Source: Odiellus spinosus (lineage: Eukaryota > Arthropoda > Arachnida > Opiliones > Phalangiidae). Taken from it: a stretch of 64,000 bases of DNA. The stretch's first letter is position 1. Every line of letters starts with the position of its first letter. The notes beneath the pieces are model-generated. The model saw nothing but the letters and a program-made list of their open reading frames with translations. It did not search any database and was not told the origin of the DNA. The stretch lies in assembly GCA_963920705.1 (NCBI GenBank), contig OY987226.1, forward strand, positions 1,800,501 through 1,864,500, in the 5' to 3' direction. The translations under genes and the position numbers were made by a program. Shown here one piece after another: positions 33,201 through 47,900 of the stretch.

Positions 33201-36200
33201 GTATATTCAGAGCTTTCAGGGATATACCTTATTTACAATGTTTTAAAGGGGAATAGTTATCTACTACATGGAAGATACGAATAATTTAATAGGGATAATA
33301 GACTCTGGAAACAAGTTATTTTTAAATTGATTTATACTGATAAATTATGCGTAAAAACAAACTTGCCAAAGGTTTTGTGGAAATTCATAGTTAAAATACC
33401 AAAATTAATCCCTCTTCAGTTTAATCAGATTTAACCGGGGTTTATAGAATTGATAATTCTATGTAAACTTCAATTAAATCTGATTGAAAAAAGGCTAATT
33501 ACGTCTCGTCTGAATAAGGTATAAGGCTCAAAGAAATTTCATGTTTCAAAAGCACTCAATACACCTCTTTCATTAATTTTGACCCCCCCTCCAAAGGCAA
33601 GCAAAAGGGGATGAAACATCGCAGTCACTGCCAATGAGCTCATCATCCCCCTTTACAGTTCTGATTCAGTGGGTTGCCTAACCCCTTTGGAGGGGGTCAA
33701 AGAGGTCCATTGCTGATACCAATGAGAGAGGTACTTGTTAAATTGGTTCATTGGCCTCAGCAACTCCGTTTCCTCAAGTATTTTTCGACTTCAAGGTACT
33801 TTTGATAAGTGGGCTAATTGACTGACATGAATAGAAGAAAACCAGAGAGGCTCTATTCTATTTAAGTCGTGTTCCTCAACACTAAGTTCCAAAAACTCTG
33901 AATCTCAATAGGATTAAAATGCCAATACAGTGAATCCATTATGGGGATAAAGGCAAAGAGCTTAAGATTTCAACCATTTCTATAATATTGGATTGACATT
34001 ATGGCACTCAAAATATTTAGTAGCAAGCGAGCAAGGCAATTTCCACAACTTAACAGTTGCTAATGACATTTTCGCAATTTTACTTAGTAACCTCCTGATG
34101 TTTAAAAATAAACTAAGATTTAAAATGGAAGACTTTATTTATTTCTGAAGTTTAGTCATGTTTGAATTTTGGTGTTCACCAATATATGCCAGCTTTAACA
34201 GAGTTTATTTAAAGCACAGATTTTTTTAGCTTGACTGACAATTTTATCAATTTGCCTGAAATTCAAACCTAACTAAACTTTAGAGATAAATTTATACATT
34301 AAAATCTCATCTGATAATTCTGAAAAAATGTAGGAGTTCCATTTTAAGTTCAAAATTTCCCATTAACCTATTTATAAAACATGAATATTTAACCATTGGT
34401 ACTTCAATGTCTTTTCAATACATATCTGTTTAGTCAGAAATTGGCCCTCTTTTCAATAATTCGCAAACCAATTAGAACTTAAAGAGGATAGTTAAATATT
34501 CATTAACATCCGTAATAAAATTAAACGGTTCTATTGCTGCCTCCCTCTAAAATAATGATGCAATTTTAAAATGCAAAACTCAATGTTTCTTAAAGCTTCA
34601 GAAAATGCACTTTTACTAACCTTCAGATTCTTGTTCAAGATCTTCTTGTTGAGCCATTATAAGCACCATGTCTCTTCGCCGGCGTTTGAGGCCTCTTTTT
34701 CTTCCAAACCTTTGATTTTCCTCGGCATTCGCTTTGGAAGGCGCAACATTTTCAGCAACCATTTGAGTGACATTATCCTTCGGTTGCTCCATTTCGCAAG
34801 ACGCAAGACCGGGATTTTCGTCATCTTGTCTCGCTGAATCGCCCACTAACGCCACCGTTTCGTGACTACTCTCAACTCCAGAGTCGCTGGTTATATTGTG
34901 ATCGCAGGGCCCCGTTTCCGAAGTCTCGGAAGCAGTTGACGCATTTTCAACCATATTGTCTACAGTTTCGCAACCCATTTCGGGCGCCGGTCGTGTCTCC
35001 CACATGTCGGGAGAATAACTACTGCAACCCGAAGTATTTTGATCTTCGACAGTTTTAACGGAACCAGAGTCTTCAATTAGTTCTTCTGTGTTTGGTGATT
35101 TATCCGTTACGTAATCGTATTCGTGAGAAATATTTGTGTAACAATTGTTACGCATGATACATTCTTCAACATAACTACTCTCCGCGTCTTTTGGGCTATA
35201 ATTTTCATTCAAGCAGGTATAACTTTTCTGTATACCAACTTGAGGCGGGTAACTATCGAAAGCTTGTATCGTTTGGTCGTCTTCTTGTTGAACAACGGCT
35301 CTAACCGCTGCCGAAAGGTTGACTGGATCTGGCCATGTATTTTCAAACGCATCAGTTTCGGTGATTAACGTTTTTTCACTACAGTGGGCTTCTACTTGTA
35401 CATGTTTTTCCTGGGCTTCCGTAAATTTTACGCTTTCGTTTTGATTGAAACTATTTTCTTGATAAATTCTAGAGTTTAAAGTCTCGTTAGAATCTGTACT
35501 CTGAATGCCTATACTCCTAGCTTTATGGGAGTTTGTAGCATTTTCTTTCTGTGTGTTTAGAATAGGCGATTCTGAAGTAGGGATGTTAACCTTAACTTGA
35601 TGGTTTGCTGTAGTGAGTGGTTTTTGGGCTGTCACTTTAGGCGCAGACTTTTTCCTCGGAGGGTGGTTACCCATAGGCGAATTTGAGAAATTCATCGATA
35701 GCGGATGACCAATCGACATTGTAGGTAAAGTTTCCCTCTGAGACGATACACTAAGAGTAGAATATTCTTCCGGTGGTACGTGTTGGACCGAGTATGAGGT
35801 TCCTGGGATATTAGGCGACATTACCGTTACCGTGTGCTGTTGGTGCTGAGGAGCCATAGCTTGCTGTTGCGGCGGAGTATTAATAATCACGCTACCCATT
35901 CCGGATATCACGTTTGTTACGAAGGAACCGTTAAAGGCACTCTGAATGTTAGCTCCGTCATTTAAAATTATAGGTTGCTCTTGCGGATAAGTCGAAATTT
36001 GTTGAGGTCCCGAGAATAAAGGGAAGGACTGTAAAGACGAACCGTGGTGCATCATCTGTTGAACAGGCAAGTTTTGGATAATGGCGTTGCCAGGCGATCC
36101 TACACCCAACACGCTGACTGGCTGTACTAGTCCCATTTGGCCAGTTAATCCGACAGTAAGTAGTTGATGTTGGCCGCCAACTTGCGCAAAATTCACACAG

Positions 36201-39200
36201 TTGAGCACTTGTTGTTGATGAAGAATTGGTCTGGCGTGTTGTTGGCCAGACGGGAAGATCGTTATGGCTTGTAAAACGGGAGGTTGAGGTTGCATACGCT
36301 GCATTTGATTAGTATTTTGTGAAAATAGGTGGGTCTGTTGAGGCTGGACTGAAATGGGAGCGACCATTTGTTGGGCGAGAGCGGCTTGGTGATGGTTAGC
36401 TTGTTGAGAGTTTAGACTGCCTTGCTGAAGCATAGAAGCCACCGTTTGGCTACTGTGCTTCCTTTTGCCATTTCCTTCTCTTCTTCTGGTCGGAGGCGAA
36501 CTGAGTTGTTGCATGATGGTGGAGAGTGAAGCTTCGTGAGTAGTAGGAACTGGAGTCGTACTACAGCTAGAGATAGGCGTACTGCACGAAGAACTTCCAC
36601 TAGGCGTGCTATTGCGAAAATCACGCGATAGTTCTTGACTCATCGCTGCGTCTTGTTGAGGCACTGCGGAAATATTTCTTCCAATCGCTATAGCGTCGGA
36701 AACCGAAGTAGGACAGAAAGGGTTACGAGTACTCCCATTGTTAGCATTCATTACTCCGTTAATCACCGGGGGAACAACGGCGCCCATTAAAGACGCTGTT
36801 TGCGCAGAGTCCAAATGCATGGTGTGAGAGAGCATGTTAGAATTAGGAATTAAAATAGTATTTTGCATAGCATTCACCGGGATTGTATTAAGCACTTGAA
36901 CCACTGGTTGAACGGGCATTTGAGGTGCTAAACCTACTGCGGGAATGACTTGAGCCACGCTAGTGGTGACGGAAGTAACATTTGGTACGGAGAGAGGCGG
37001 CATGACGCAGTGCCCGCCTAAAACAGACTGTTGCGATTGCGAAGCGTCGGTGAAAAATATAGTTCCGCCACAATTTGAAACGGAAACGTTGCGAGCCGCT
37101 GATGAAGGCACTGAGTCGGGTTGTTTCGAATTTGGCGTCAAATTTAACGACGATATGTTAACGTAATTATTCGAAGTAGAAATGGGATCGTAATGGCTAC
37201 CATTCGAGATGCGAGAATTCATCGAATTGGGCATACAAGGGTTAGCGGCACATTTTCCCTTCGCTACCATTTGATTAGTCAACATGTCCAATTGGGAAGG
37301 TATAACGTTCACTTCCTGAGAAGAGTTATTTTTAATTATCAAACATCCGGCTAAAGATGGGTCGAAAGATCCATTATTCTGGTTACGCTGGTCGAAGTTC
37401 ATTCCTGGTCCATTACAATTTCCATAAACAGAAGAGTTACCATGCCCGTTGAAATTACTATTTACCGAATGAATAGGAGAAACTTGAGATTGTTTCTGTC
37501 CCGTATTCATTAAAATACAACCATTTGGGAAGACTGCAGATTGATGATGGTTCATCAAAGATCTACTGTCAGAAATGGTTAAAGGTTGCCCCATTTGATG
37601 TAATTGAGTCGTTAAAACTTGCTGAGGGCTCAAAACCGAATTTCCATTGACGCACTGATCCGTGGTAATAATGTTCATTCCAGTATTCATATTCTCTGAA
37701 CCAGGAGTAATTAAAACAGGTTGATTTCCGTGGTGTTGAGTTTGATAACCCTGATGGTTGATCATTACGTTGGCCATTTGGTGAATAAGCTGCTGTGGTC
37801 TGGAATTGGTTACTACATTACTGGGAAGACATTGCGGAGGGTCGCTTAGCCGTTGTTGTTGTTGTTGACCAAAAACTTGTTGTATAACGTATCCGGAGTT
37901 TGAATTTTGAGTTATGTTTTGTAAGTTGTTCGCGAAAGAATCGTTTAATCCACGGCTGTTTAGAAATGGGTTGAGATGATTCTCACCAGGATTTTGGCCT
38001 TGCTGTGGTTGCGGGATTAAAACTGTCGATTTAGCTCGATGTTTAGACGTTTCTAGGGATTGATTTGCGGAGGTAAGCATTGTGGTTTCTGAATTCGGAT
38101 GAATCGGTTGGTTGGGCGATGACGATGTTGAAGAAAAAGCTATTGGCACGTTAAATCCATTATTGCTCGTTACGTTTAAAGAAACGCTGGGACTGACGGG
38201 AGTGGCTTGCCCGCCACCACTTCTCTTTCGTGGAGGAGGCGAAGAAACGATACTCCCCAAATTTTCTGAAGAAAATACGTGATTGGGAGTTTTTGAGAGA
38301 AGGGTTTGGCTATAAATGTTATCAGTGTAGCTTGAATTACCGGTATTTACAATTTCGTAATTGGAGGAGGAGGAAGAAGTACTTTTTGCGGAGGAAGTTT
38401 TACTGTTTTGCGTCAATTGCGCTGAGGTTTTATTCTTAAAATTTCTCGTTTGTCCTTGTCCCGCTATCAAATTGGCACCATTTTCCCGATTTGAAGGCGG
38501 AGGGCGCGTTTGGTACGAGTTTGAAGGAATTCTATTTTGATGCGGAAGAACTACGGGAATTCCTTCTTTCTCCGTTTGTTTCGCTCCCATTTGAGTATTT
38601 TGTACAACATTCGAAAGACCAACTGATTTAGACGATGTGGGTGGAAGATAATTTTGCGCCAAAATTGACTTTGGGGCGTTAAATTTTACCCCTTTACTGG
38701 CGGGTAACGCTTGGGAATACGTAATATTTTGGTTTCTCTGCGCACTACTCTCTCTCTCGTGACCCGTAAGAGAATTTGAAAAAACTCTATCGACTCCAAT
38801 TTTTGACATAGAATTTATAACTGGAGATTTATCCAAAGACTGCCGTTGTTTATGGTTAATTCCTTTCTTCTCCGTCGTAGACATTATGTAAGTTTGTTCA
38901 CTGCCAAGAGGTAAAGTCTTTGGGTTTACGTTTAAATATGAGAAATCTGAAGTCGCAACAGAGTTGACGGCTCTGCCGTACGGACACGGTTTTACGTTAT
39001 CAAAGGACGTAAGATTCTTAGAGATTTCCGGATGAGTTAATCGAGAATAAACTCTACTAGGATCTTGATTCGTATAATAATTTGCCAGTTGTTCTTTTTG
39101 GGGATACGTCGCAAGTGAAGGGCTTCCGTAACTGTGAGGATGAGATGGCACAGAAGAAACTGAATACGTTATCGAATTTGACGTAGTTGGGGAGTTTGAT

Positions 39201-40267
39201 ATAGCATTGTAATCCATTATATCGTTACGGCTCCCAATAATGGTGGAGTTTTCGGCGCTGATTGGAGTAGATGGGACCAAATCTTTATCCTTCCATAAGA
39301 CCGATCTATTCCTTTGTAGTAACTGCGATACTAGAACGCCGTCTAACGGTCCTCGATTTTTTGCCCTGCTTGTTTTTCTTTTTTTGGAGTCACCTGACAA
39401 ATTAATTTATTAAGTTTTGCGTGTTTAACTGGTTTAAAAATACTCACCAATTTTCAAACAATTATTGATCACCGGGTGGCTTGAAATAATAGGCGACTTC
39501 CTCAAGAAATTCAGAGAAGACTGGGCATTTGCGGTTTTTTGCCAAGCTTCCATGGCTATAATCTTCCTGCGATGATTACATAGCTTAGCTACGTCGCTTA
39601 ACGATGGATCAGTTCCATTCCACATCTTTGACGAGATGTTGGGATCGAAATTGAAAACACGGTGAATAACCAAAGGACATTCCAAACCGCATTTACAAGT
39701 TCCTTCCGTCTGCAGGTACGTAACAACCTCATGTATCGAACTGAGGTTATATTCACTGGGGCTAATGAGAAATGAAAAACATCAGAAATTAATTAAAGAT
39801 GCAGTTGGGACATTCTTGAGGGCCACATTCCTAAGGGGAGGGCTTTAAGTTGTATATTCGTACCTTATATATATAATTTTTCCACCGTAAAGGGCTCTTT
39901 TCCAACCTAATGGCACAGTTACAGAATTAGGGCTTTTAATTGTTTTTGAAGTCATGGTAGTGGCTTCGTAAGAGGTATTTTCTCTGCCATATTGTTGCGA
40001 CATATCCGTAGCGCGAGAACTTTCAACACTAACATTCACCGGGCAAATTGCGGGTTTAGACAATGCCTTAACGCAGTTTGTTTTGTTGCAATTCTGATAC
40101 GAAACACTCTCGTTCGTCGTTTCCATCGCGTAACAAGGACTAACAAAATCACCCGATGGCACGGGACATTCCTGACTGTAATGAATGAATTGTTCAGAAT
40201 TTGTATATTGATTCCTTGTCAAGGAAACTTGACTGTAATAAAGGTTTCCGCGTTGATCACTGGACAT
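30216..40267 (-). CDS. MBD5/MBD6-type protein (Drosophila six-banded homologue), MBD + PWWP
   Basis: Chromatin protein. Vertebrate MBD5/MBD6 and fly Sba associate with the PR-DUB (BAP1/Calypso) H2A deubiquitinase. Exons on the minus strand: 40267-39864, 39761-39448, 39393-34621, 32019-31868, 31717-31605 and 30402-30216; 1,980 residues. The MBD (about 116-190) has VPLGWKR, a shortened loop before GKIIYIS, and [17 protein letters not shown] with VFNFDP, the MBD5/6 signature. Family MBDs of this kind do not bind methyl-CpG. The 4,773-bp exon encodes a Ser/Asn/Gln-rich linker with basic [15 protein letters not shown] patches and a [11 protein letters not shown] nuclear-signal-like run near its end. 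The PWWP domain (about 1846-1915) has [19 protein letters not shown] and [18 protein letters not shown]. The tail [17 protein letters not shown] also matches MBD5. A 5' UTR exon may lie further right. Confidence 0.93.
30633..30848. mobile_element. CAGGGTTG-ended MITE inserted in another repeat
   Basis: The ends CAGGGTTGCC and CAACCCTG enclose GTCAGGGAATTT words. TAAGC is present on both flanks. The uninterrupted form of the target, TTTTACTAAGCCAAAGG, is at about 45082, so the 5-bp duplication and the insertion are both visible. It lies in the last intron of the MBD5/6-like gene. Confidence 0.75.
32020..34620. other. MBD5/6-like intron 3 (2.6 kb)
   Basis: No exon is supported. It holds a short relative of the TTATTCAGACG element at 33411-33519. 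It also holds an inverted repeat at about 33562-33705 (ACCTCTTT + GACCCCCCCTCCAAAGG against CCTTTGGAGGGGGTC + AAAGAGGT). The rest is AT-rich unique DNA. Confidence 0.55.
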
Positions 40268-41993
40268 TTTTCTTCAATTTTGTAAAAGTATTGTTTCGGG
40301 TTAACAACCTTAAAACAGACTTTGGACAAGAAAAATCATCTGAGAATGATTGGTATGGTCCCAAATGTAAATAACTCTCGAAATTTCCATCTCACTGGAC
40401 CACCAAACCTAAGCACAAACAAAGCCATCTTGACACCATTGAAGGATTCTTCGGATCTTTTTCTGTAGAGAAAAATAGAGAAATTCATGAAGAACTAATT
40501 GAAAAATCGTACTTATTAGTGTAAACAATAATATACGGCAAAGCAACAACAACCCAACTAGCAAGAGTGAAAATAGATAAATATGTAAGCATAATAAGAG
40601 ATCATTTTTATTAAAGCTTCCTTCCCATTTCTTAAATAATCTAGGTAAATATTTTAATTGGTTTTTTTCGATTTTTCGAAAGAGAGAAAGGCTGCAGCAG
40701 TAACCAGTAAGGTAAATCGAGGAAGCCAAGAACAACTGAATCCAGAAACTATATCAAAGATGGCCAAGGCTTAACAATGCACACTAAGCATCTATTATAA
40801 AGTTTTTCTTCTTTATGACTAGTTAAATTAAAGTAGTTGTTTATTGTTTAAAGGGTATATTGTTTGTGGTTGCCGGTTTAATAAAATTTAGATTCGATAA
40901 TTAGTTTGTAAACACATTCAAAATTAGGCCTTAGTGTTCTGTTTTGGCTGCAAGGGTTTTTCCGCCAGAATATTTTAAGCCTAGTTTCTAATTTAAGCTC
41001 CAAGGCCTATATTATATTAGTTTGAGAACTTGGTACATACCTTTATCGAAAATGTAGATTAAACACTCTCACTTTAAAACAAAATGACACCATTATGTGC
41101 GATTACTAAAAATGAATGCTAATTAATTTTATATTTACTAATTTATGAAGAAAACAAGCAACTGCGAATATCCAGTACCGTAAATTCTAGGTCAACCTTG
41201 ACATTACCCAGAGTTCCTTTCCCTTTTCAAAAATAGATACCACATATATGTTATTACTATTAGTTACATTTTCTTTTAAGGAAAGTATGCTATTTTTATT
41301 TATTATTATACGTTAAGCGTCGTAAGTTTAGTAATTCTTTAATTTTTTAAAATTTTAAGAACTCCAAAATTAATTTATTAATATTAATATTATTTTGAAG
41401 CCTCCACCCTAGTCTCTATATCCTCTCTATCTTGTTGAGTGGAGACGCTGTTTCTGATTGGCTAGCATCAAAATCTGTATAATTAGTTTTTTAATTCGAT
41501 CCAGCATCCAGAAAGAAGAAAGGGAAGGAGTGTGTAATTTATATCTAATACTATGTTATAGTTAACGCAAAATAATACATTCATCTTAATTAGGTAAATA
41601 AATCTTGATTTTTATAAAATTTAAGAAAATATAACCAGAAAATACCGAAATGTAAGGGTAACAATGTGTAAACACCAGCGGCGATTGGTTTCGCACCTAG
41701 CCAAGGCCAAAAGTTAACCCTCTTGCTTCGCTTTTAATAACTAATTAATTTAACTAATTTTGAATTATTAATGGTTGGCATATATAGTTTTAATGAAACT
41801 ACGTGTGGATGTCAGATTTTGATTTTTAATAACGGATTCCGTATTTCTTTGAAGATGATTGAAGCTAGGAAATTTTGTCATTGCAAATGTGGCTCCATAA
41901 ATAAACCATAGCCTTTAGAATGTGGTAAGATTTCGAATTACGTAGATAATGGGCTGTGACTGAAAGGTCAATTTCTAGATTAAGATCTCTGGC
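40268..41993. promoter_or_regulatory. Divergent upstream region, MBD5/6-like / KMT2C/D-like
   Basis: About 1.7 kb between the two start codons, AT-rich, with no open reading frame of interest. ATTGG (inverted CCAAT) words occur at about 41457 and 41685. Non-coding first exons and promoters of both genes may lie here, but none can be placed with confidence. Confidence 0.4.
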
Positions 41994-44900
41994 ATGGAAG
42001 GTGATAGAAAAGAAGTTAAACCATCCGCTTCCGATGCCATCGAACAGTCGGAAGAGTCTTCCGCCGATGTACAGAGCTACGAACAATTGGGATTTTCCGA
42101 TTCGCCGGATGATCCCGGAGCTTTATTCGTCGTTAGAGATTTCGCTATGTCAACTGGCCAAGCCCTGGAAGACTGCAATTCTCCCTCGTTAGTGCCTTTA
42201 CTCCATTTACCGCATTCTTCTTCTTCGAGTTTGTCTCTCGTTCCTTTATCATCGGGATTAACCCAAAAAAGAGGACCGGGGAGACCGCGGAAAGATGGAA
42301 CTTCCGGTCCTATTCCCAGAAAAAAAATGTAACAATCTTTTAATTCTCTTCGCAATATCCTTTTCTTTTAAAAAACGAAAAATATAAAGCCGTAAATTTT
42401 TAATTTGAAGGAATATTTCCAGTTTTCCCGGAAGACCTCGTATGAGAACGAGAAAAGGAACTCATAAAGCCATCCTACCTCCGGGCTCGGCCAAACTGGG
42501 CCTATCCGCTCTAGGTTCCGAAAATCCCAACTTTATGAGAGCGGCTACGTCTTTGCTAGCATCTAGCCCCAATAAAATTAGAACTAATTTAGGAATGCAT
42601 CCTCGTTTACCCAAACCCATTCAGTTTTCCGCCGGAACAATTAGCCTTCTCTCTTCCAACGTTACTAGCCCAATGGAATTAGACGATACCAAAGAAATAA
42701 AAAGTAAAAAATATTTGGATGAACTAAAAGCGAGGCTGTCATAGATTTTTCTGATTATTTTCTCATGAATTTACAAACAAATATATTCCATAGGCATTTT
42801 AAAAAAATGGTGACAGCCTCACTTTAATTACTTAATCACTGGTGAAAGATTTTAAGATCTATTTTCTCTCTAGGTCTTGTAAAAATATCAGATATTAGTC
42901 GAGCTTCTCCTGGACATTCGCAGTCCTTAGATGATTATTCTCAAGAAACTACGTAAGTAGATAGTCCAAATTTTTTGAGCAGAAACCAAATTCGTGTTAG
43001 AACTTATAAAGAACTAAATTTAATGGTTGGTATTATAAAACCAACCTTGGAAAATGGCAACATCTTCTATAGAAATGGGTGCTTTTTAACTGTAATTTTT
43101 GTTGATTACAAGGGTTATTTTATTATACCAACTATTGTTGCTTTCGAGTTATCATCCTTATTAATCAGTTCAGTTTTAAGGATTTAATTGAAATGTCCCC
43201 TCCTAAGTCCCAAGGCTATTGGTTTATTGCATCAAAACTCTCTCTCATTGGATGAAAGTTCCGAAGAAAGCTATATTTCCCCCTCTTAAGATTGAATATT
43301 AGTTTTGTAGAAGTCTATACCCGTGGAACAGTAAAACCCCTATACTGAGACCGATTCTGTATCAATTTTGGCTCAACACTAGTATTTTATCGTAATTTTA
43401 GGAGCAAGAAAGTTTGCGCCTTTTGTAACTTGGGTGAAAACAGCCTACTGGGACAGGGTGACCTGGTCAAATTTGAGCCTTCAGCCGATTTCTCCCCGTT
43501 CAAGAAAGGTCTCAAATTGCGTCGCAACTCGAGCGAAAGTGAATCTTTCACGTCCTCTATGTTATCAGAACCAGGTTGTTCCAAATTTTCACCCGCAAGA
43601 CGTGGGAAAGGACCTCTTCGCCCTAGAAGGTAATTTCCAAAGAGTATCTGAGGCACTAAAACTATTTGGAGACATTAAAGCCTCAATCGCTCTAGAGACT
43701 TTGACCACAGCTGTTCGAAACAATGTTTTACTTCGCTTAAAGATAATTTTATTCATGAATCTAAACTTATTTAACTTAAAACGCTTGTTAAACATTGAAA
43801 AGTTTAATTTAAAACCACTCGTTTATAAATTTAAGGCTGGTGGCGCCATCTAGTACTCAATGAGCTTGACAAAATGAGGGGTTTCATTTAATATATTGAT
43901 ATTACATACATTGTAGTGAACTTGTAAAAACTATTCGACGCTCGATAAGTCTCGAAACTCAGTCAATAATGGGACCGGCGGATGAACTGGAACTTGTTGG
44001 GTTCTTAGAGGAACCGGAAGCTGCGCTGTTATTCGAAGCGTCGGGTCACGTTTACGCTCATCATTGTTGCGCCGCTTGGTCGGAAGGGGTGTGCCAAACT
44101 GAAGAATATTATCTAGTGAACGTTGATAAAGCCGCGTGTAACGGAATGAGTCAAAAATGCAGTCGATGTCGCAGATACGGCTCCACTATCAGGTGTCGAG
44201 CTCCCAAATGTACTCGAGTGTATCATTATCCTTGCGCAACCAGTAGCGGCACCTTTCAAGATATAAAGACCTTAACTTTATTGTGCCCGTTTCATTTACT
44301 ACAAGCTCCGGAGTTAGGTAAGGGTAATTCGTGTTGATCCTTATTGTTTTTAATTATTTGAGCTTTAATTGGCAAAGTTTAAAGCGAGTCTGCCCCTTAT
44401 TATAAATAGGACTGTGCCAGTGGTAAAACTGCCAATGAGAAATATAAATGCGTTATTTCTACCTCTAGGTTTTTGTAATTGGGGCTGATCATAATGTTAT
44501 TTTAATATCCAACTAAACTTACCGAAAAAAGTTAGTCTGATCCGAAGAGGTTCTCAAGAACACTACAAAAGTCTTGGGAAAGTTTTTCAAACTACCTCAA
44601 GACTTCTTGACATAATGAAAGACATCTTAAGACTAAGGTTTTTTGGTAAGGGGTAAGTCTAAGGTACTGGCAAAACATGTTAAGAGGGTAGTCAAACGAC
44701 AGATAGTGGATTATGATGCGAGAGAGGTTGAACATTTATGTATTTTATTGAAAAGGATCTCAAAAAGTGTCATGTTAATTGTTATCTTCATTTTGAAACA
44801 CGGTTTGTAATTAGATAAGATGCAGTTAGTATTGTAGTGACCATTTCCTTTAAAGGGGGAGGATGAAGAGCATAATGATTTTTTTATTAAAATATTTGGG

Positions 44901-47900
44901 AAATGTACTTGTCTGAATTGTGCCAAAAAATTCTGATTTTTGGCATTCAATTAAATAGAACTAATTAATCAAATGACTCCCACACCTTTGACTTTGTAAA
45001 ATATCACAACTCTCTTGCATTATATTCAAGTGAAAATAATGAGGAACGAGATTTATCAAGATTTATAAGAGTGTGGTTCAGGGATTTTACTAAGCCAAAG
45101 GCTAGACATATTTTGATTAGTCAGGAGGTTCTCCTTTTAATTGAATGCCAAAATTAGACTTCAGACTCTTTTTGAAGTTCAAACGAGTACATCTCCTGAA
45201 TATTTTACCACGAAAACTTGTTTTATTTTAATGAAGCGCTTCATTTTCCTCTTCAACCTCCCGTTAGTTCATCCCTTTGAAAATAGAACTGAATCTTTTT
45301 CATTTTCTAGCTGGAGTGGAAGCTAATTGCCAAGTTTGCGATCTTCCTGGCGTGGTTTCTGAGCTTCTGTTTTGTACCAGTTGCGGTCAACATTATCACG
45401 GTTTATGCTTAGACCCACCAGTAGGTGTCAACCCTGTGGTTCGAGCCGGTTGGCAATGTCCAGAATGCAAAATTTGTCAGACTTGCAGGTATTTTTTTTT
45501 ATTTAGCTCTTTAGTTTGATATAAGTTAACAGTAAGAGTTTCAACTTATTTCGACCAATTAAAATACCATCTAAACATTTTAACACACCGAAAAAATTTA
45601 TTCACGAGAAATTGAAAAAAATTTGCAAAGGCTGTTTTTACGTATGTGTGATGGCTGTTTTATTTCTATATCAATGGATCCAAATAGAATAACGAAAGAA
45701 ATCGGCTTGCCTAATCAGGAAAGTCTTCTAGTTTGAGCAAAAAAAATTCCAACAGAATTTGACCAAATAGACTAACTTGTAAATGAAACAACATGAATTC
45801 GACAAAAGTTGACCAAAGGCCATCTTAGTTCCCTTTTTTTTTAAAATTCAGGTTTTGTCATTTGGTCTGTTTCGTCAAATACTGTTTGAATTTTCCAATT
45901 TGGACTGTTTTTGAGCTAAATATATGATTTTTCCTGATTGGAGAAGCCAGTTTGTTTAAGTAAAACTGACATCAAGCGTAAGGAATTTTTATGTTTATGA
46001 ATGTAGCTCCAAAATTGTCGAGCTTGGCGCGAGATCAATTTGATAAGGCCAGAACTGATGGATATTAGACTCTGAGAATAGGTTTTTATTGTTTAATTGG
46101 ACTGTTAAAATATGACAAAAGACCCACCAAAGTTGGCAAATTTGTACAAACAATAGTCCAAAAATTCTGATACCAATGAGAGTGGGTGGGGTTTAGAGTT
46201 AAATTGGTTCATGCCAATTTAAATCGTGCGCATTACAGCCTAGGTTTGGCCAGTGCAATAGAGTAGTGGCGTTTACCACGTGACTAGATGTCACTAGTTT
46301 CTTCCCCCATCTAGGCATAGTTTTGCACCTACAGAACTATTAGAAATGCGCCCAGCAAAGGGCAAAAAATTCGGTGAGGGTTGGCTTAATTAAAACCCCA
46401 TCTAAACGCCACTATAGCTCTGTGAGGTGGTCAGTATCAAATGATTCTCAAGAAAGTTTGTTATTCACTTATTAAGATACGTGTCCATTGTTTAATAGTC
46501 CTAGCTTTAAAGGCGCTAATTCCCAATTACAAATTCATTAACGCTAGCTTTCTCATATCTTGTATCCTTTTAATTAACGGATAATGGATGCTTTACATTC
46601 TAGTCACGTATGATGTGAAATTATTTAAATTTTGTTATTAGGCAACCCGGTGATGACAATAGAATGTTAGTGTGCGATACGTGTGACAAAGGTTTTCATA
46701 CATTTTGTCTCAAACCAGTCATGGCCACTATACCCAAAAACGGATGGAAGTGTAAGGTATGTATATTCTTTCCAAAAAACATTACGTACAAAGATTCTAT
46801 AAGCTGACATTGTAAAACCATTCCTTCGTATTCTAACAAAGCTTTTCGACCTTACTTATTTCTTATCATAGAGTTGTAGAGTGTGTGGTGATTGTAATTC
46901 TCGGACGCCGGGTAGTGGCCCTAGTTCGAGATGGCATTTAAACTACACAGTCTGCGACAGCTGCTACCAACAAAGAAATAAAGGAATCGCTTGCCCTATA
47001 TGCGGCAAAGCTTATCGGCAATTCTGTCAGAGAGCCGATATGGTTCATTGTACATTGTGTAGGAAATATATTCATATGGATTGCGACGCCAGATTGGAGA
47101 AGATGAAAGACCAAGCTGCCTTAAACTCTTACGTCTGTCCTGTTTGCGTCAACATGCAAGCCCAGGTAAGATCTTGAAATAATATAATCCATATAGGCAT
47201 TCGAAAAAAAGGTGTTAGCTTCAGTTTAATAGTTTCGTTTTTTTATAAATTACAATCAAATGTAAAATTAGAAATCAATATTTAACTTACTCAGAATGTA
47301 GCCTTAGAAAAATTAGTAAATTGATAGAAAATGAAATATTTTTTGTTCCTTAAATTCCAGGGAATTGTTCCTCGTTGCTTACCGCTGTCCCTGCCTGAAC
47401 CTTTTAAGATTAAGGAAGAGAGAGAAACTGGCCCTTCCTTTCTTTTTGAATCAGCTCTTGGATCTCCAGATTTTGGCTCCATTTCGGAGGATGCAATACC
47501 TGAGAATCCATTTAGTAAAGTGAGTTTCTTTCATTATTTTTTGTTTTTGAAGCGTCTCGCGAATTTAGTCACAAGAAATGGAAAAAAATTAGTGAAACTG
47601 GTGGTTTTACTTTTAATTCAACGTGCTCCAATAGAATATTTCAATATGCTCCTATAAAAACTATATTGGTGGTGAAAGGTTCGAATTTGAAAATTCCAAC
47701 AGAGTTCGGCCAAATAAACCAAATGAAATAATCCAAATTCAATTCTAAGTGGAGCAAAGGCATTTTCCATTTTTGGAAATAGGTTTCCTACACGACCTGG
47801 AAAAGTCAGGGAATTTTAAAATGAGCCCAAGGGGTCAGGGAAAAGTTGGGGATATGCATTTTACGATAGATTTCCCTTTAAATTTTAATAAATAATTATT

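Noticed and set aside
42704-42744. KMT2C/D exon 2 reading on to the stop at 42744 as a short independent protein
   Set aside because: The frame upstream joins exon 1 through a clear intron, and a GT donor at 42704 links in frame to the next exon and the ePHD. A truncated isoform remains possible but is not needed.
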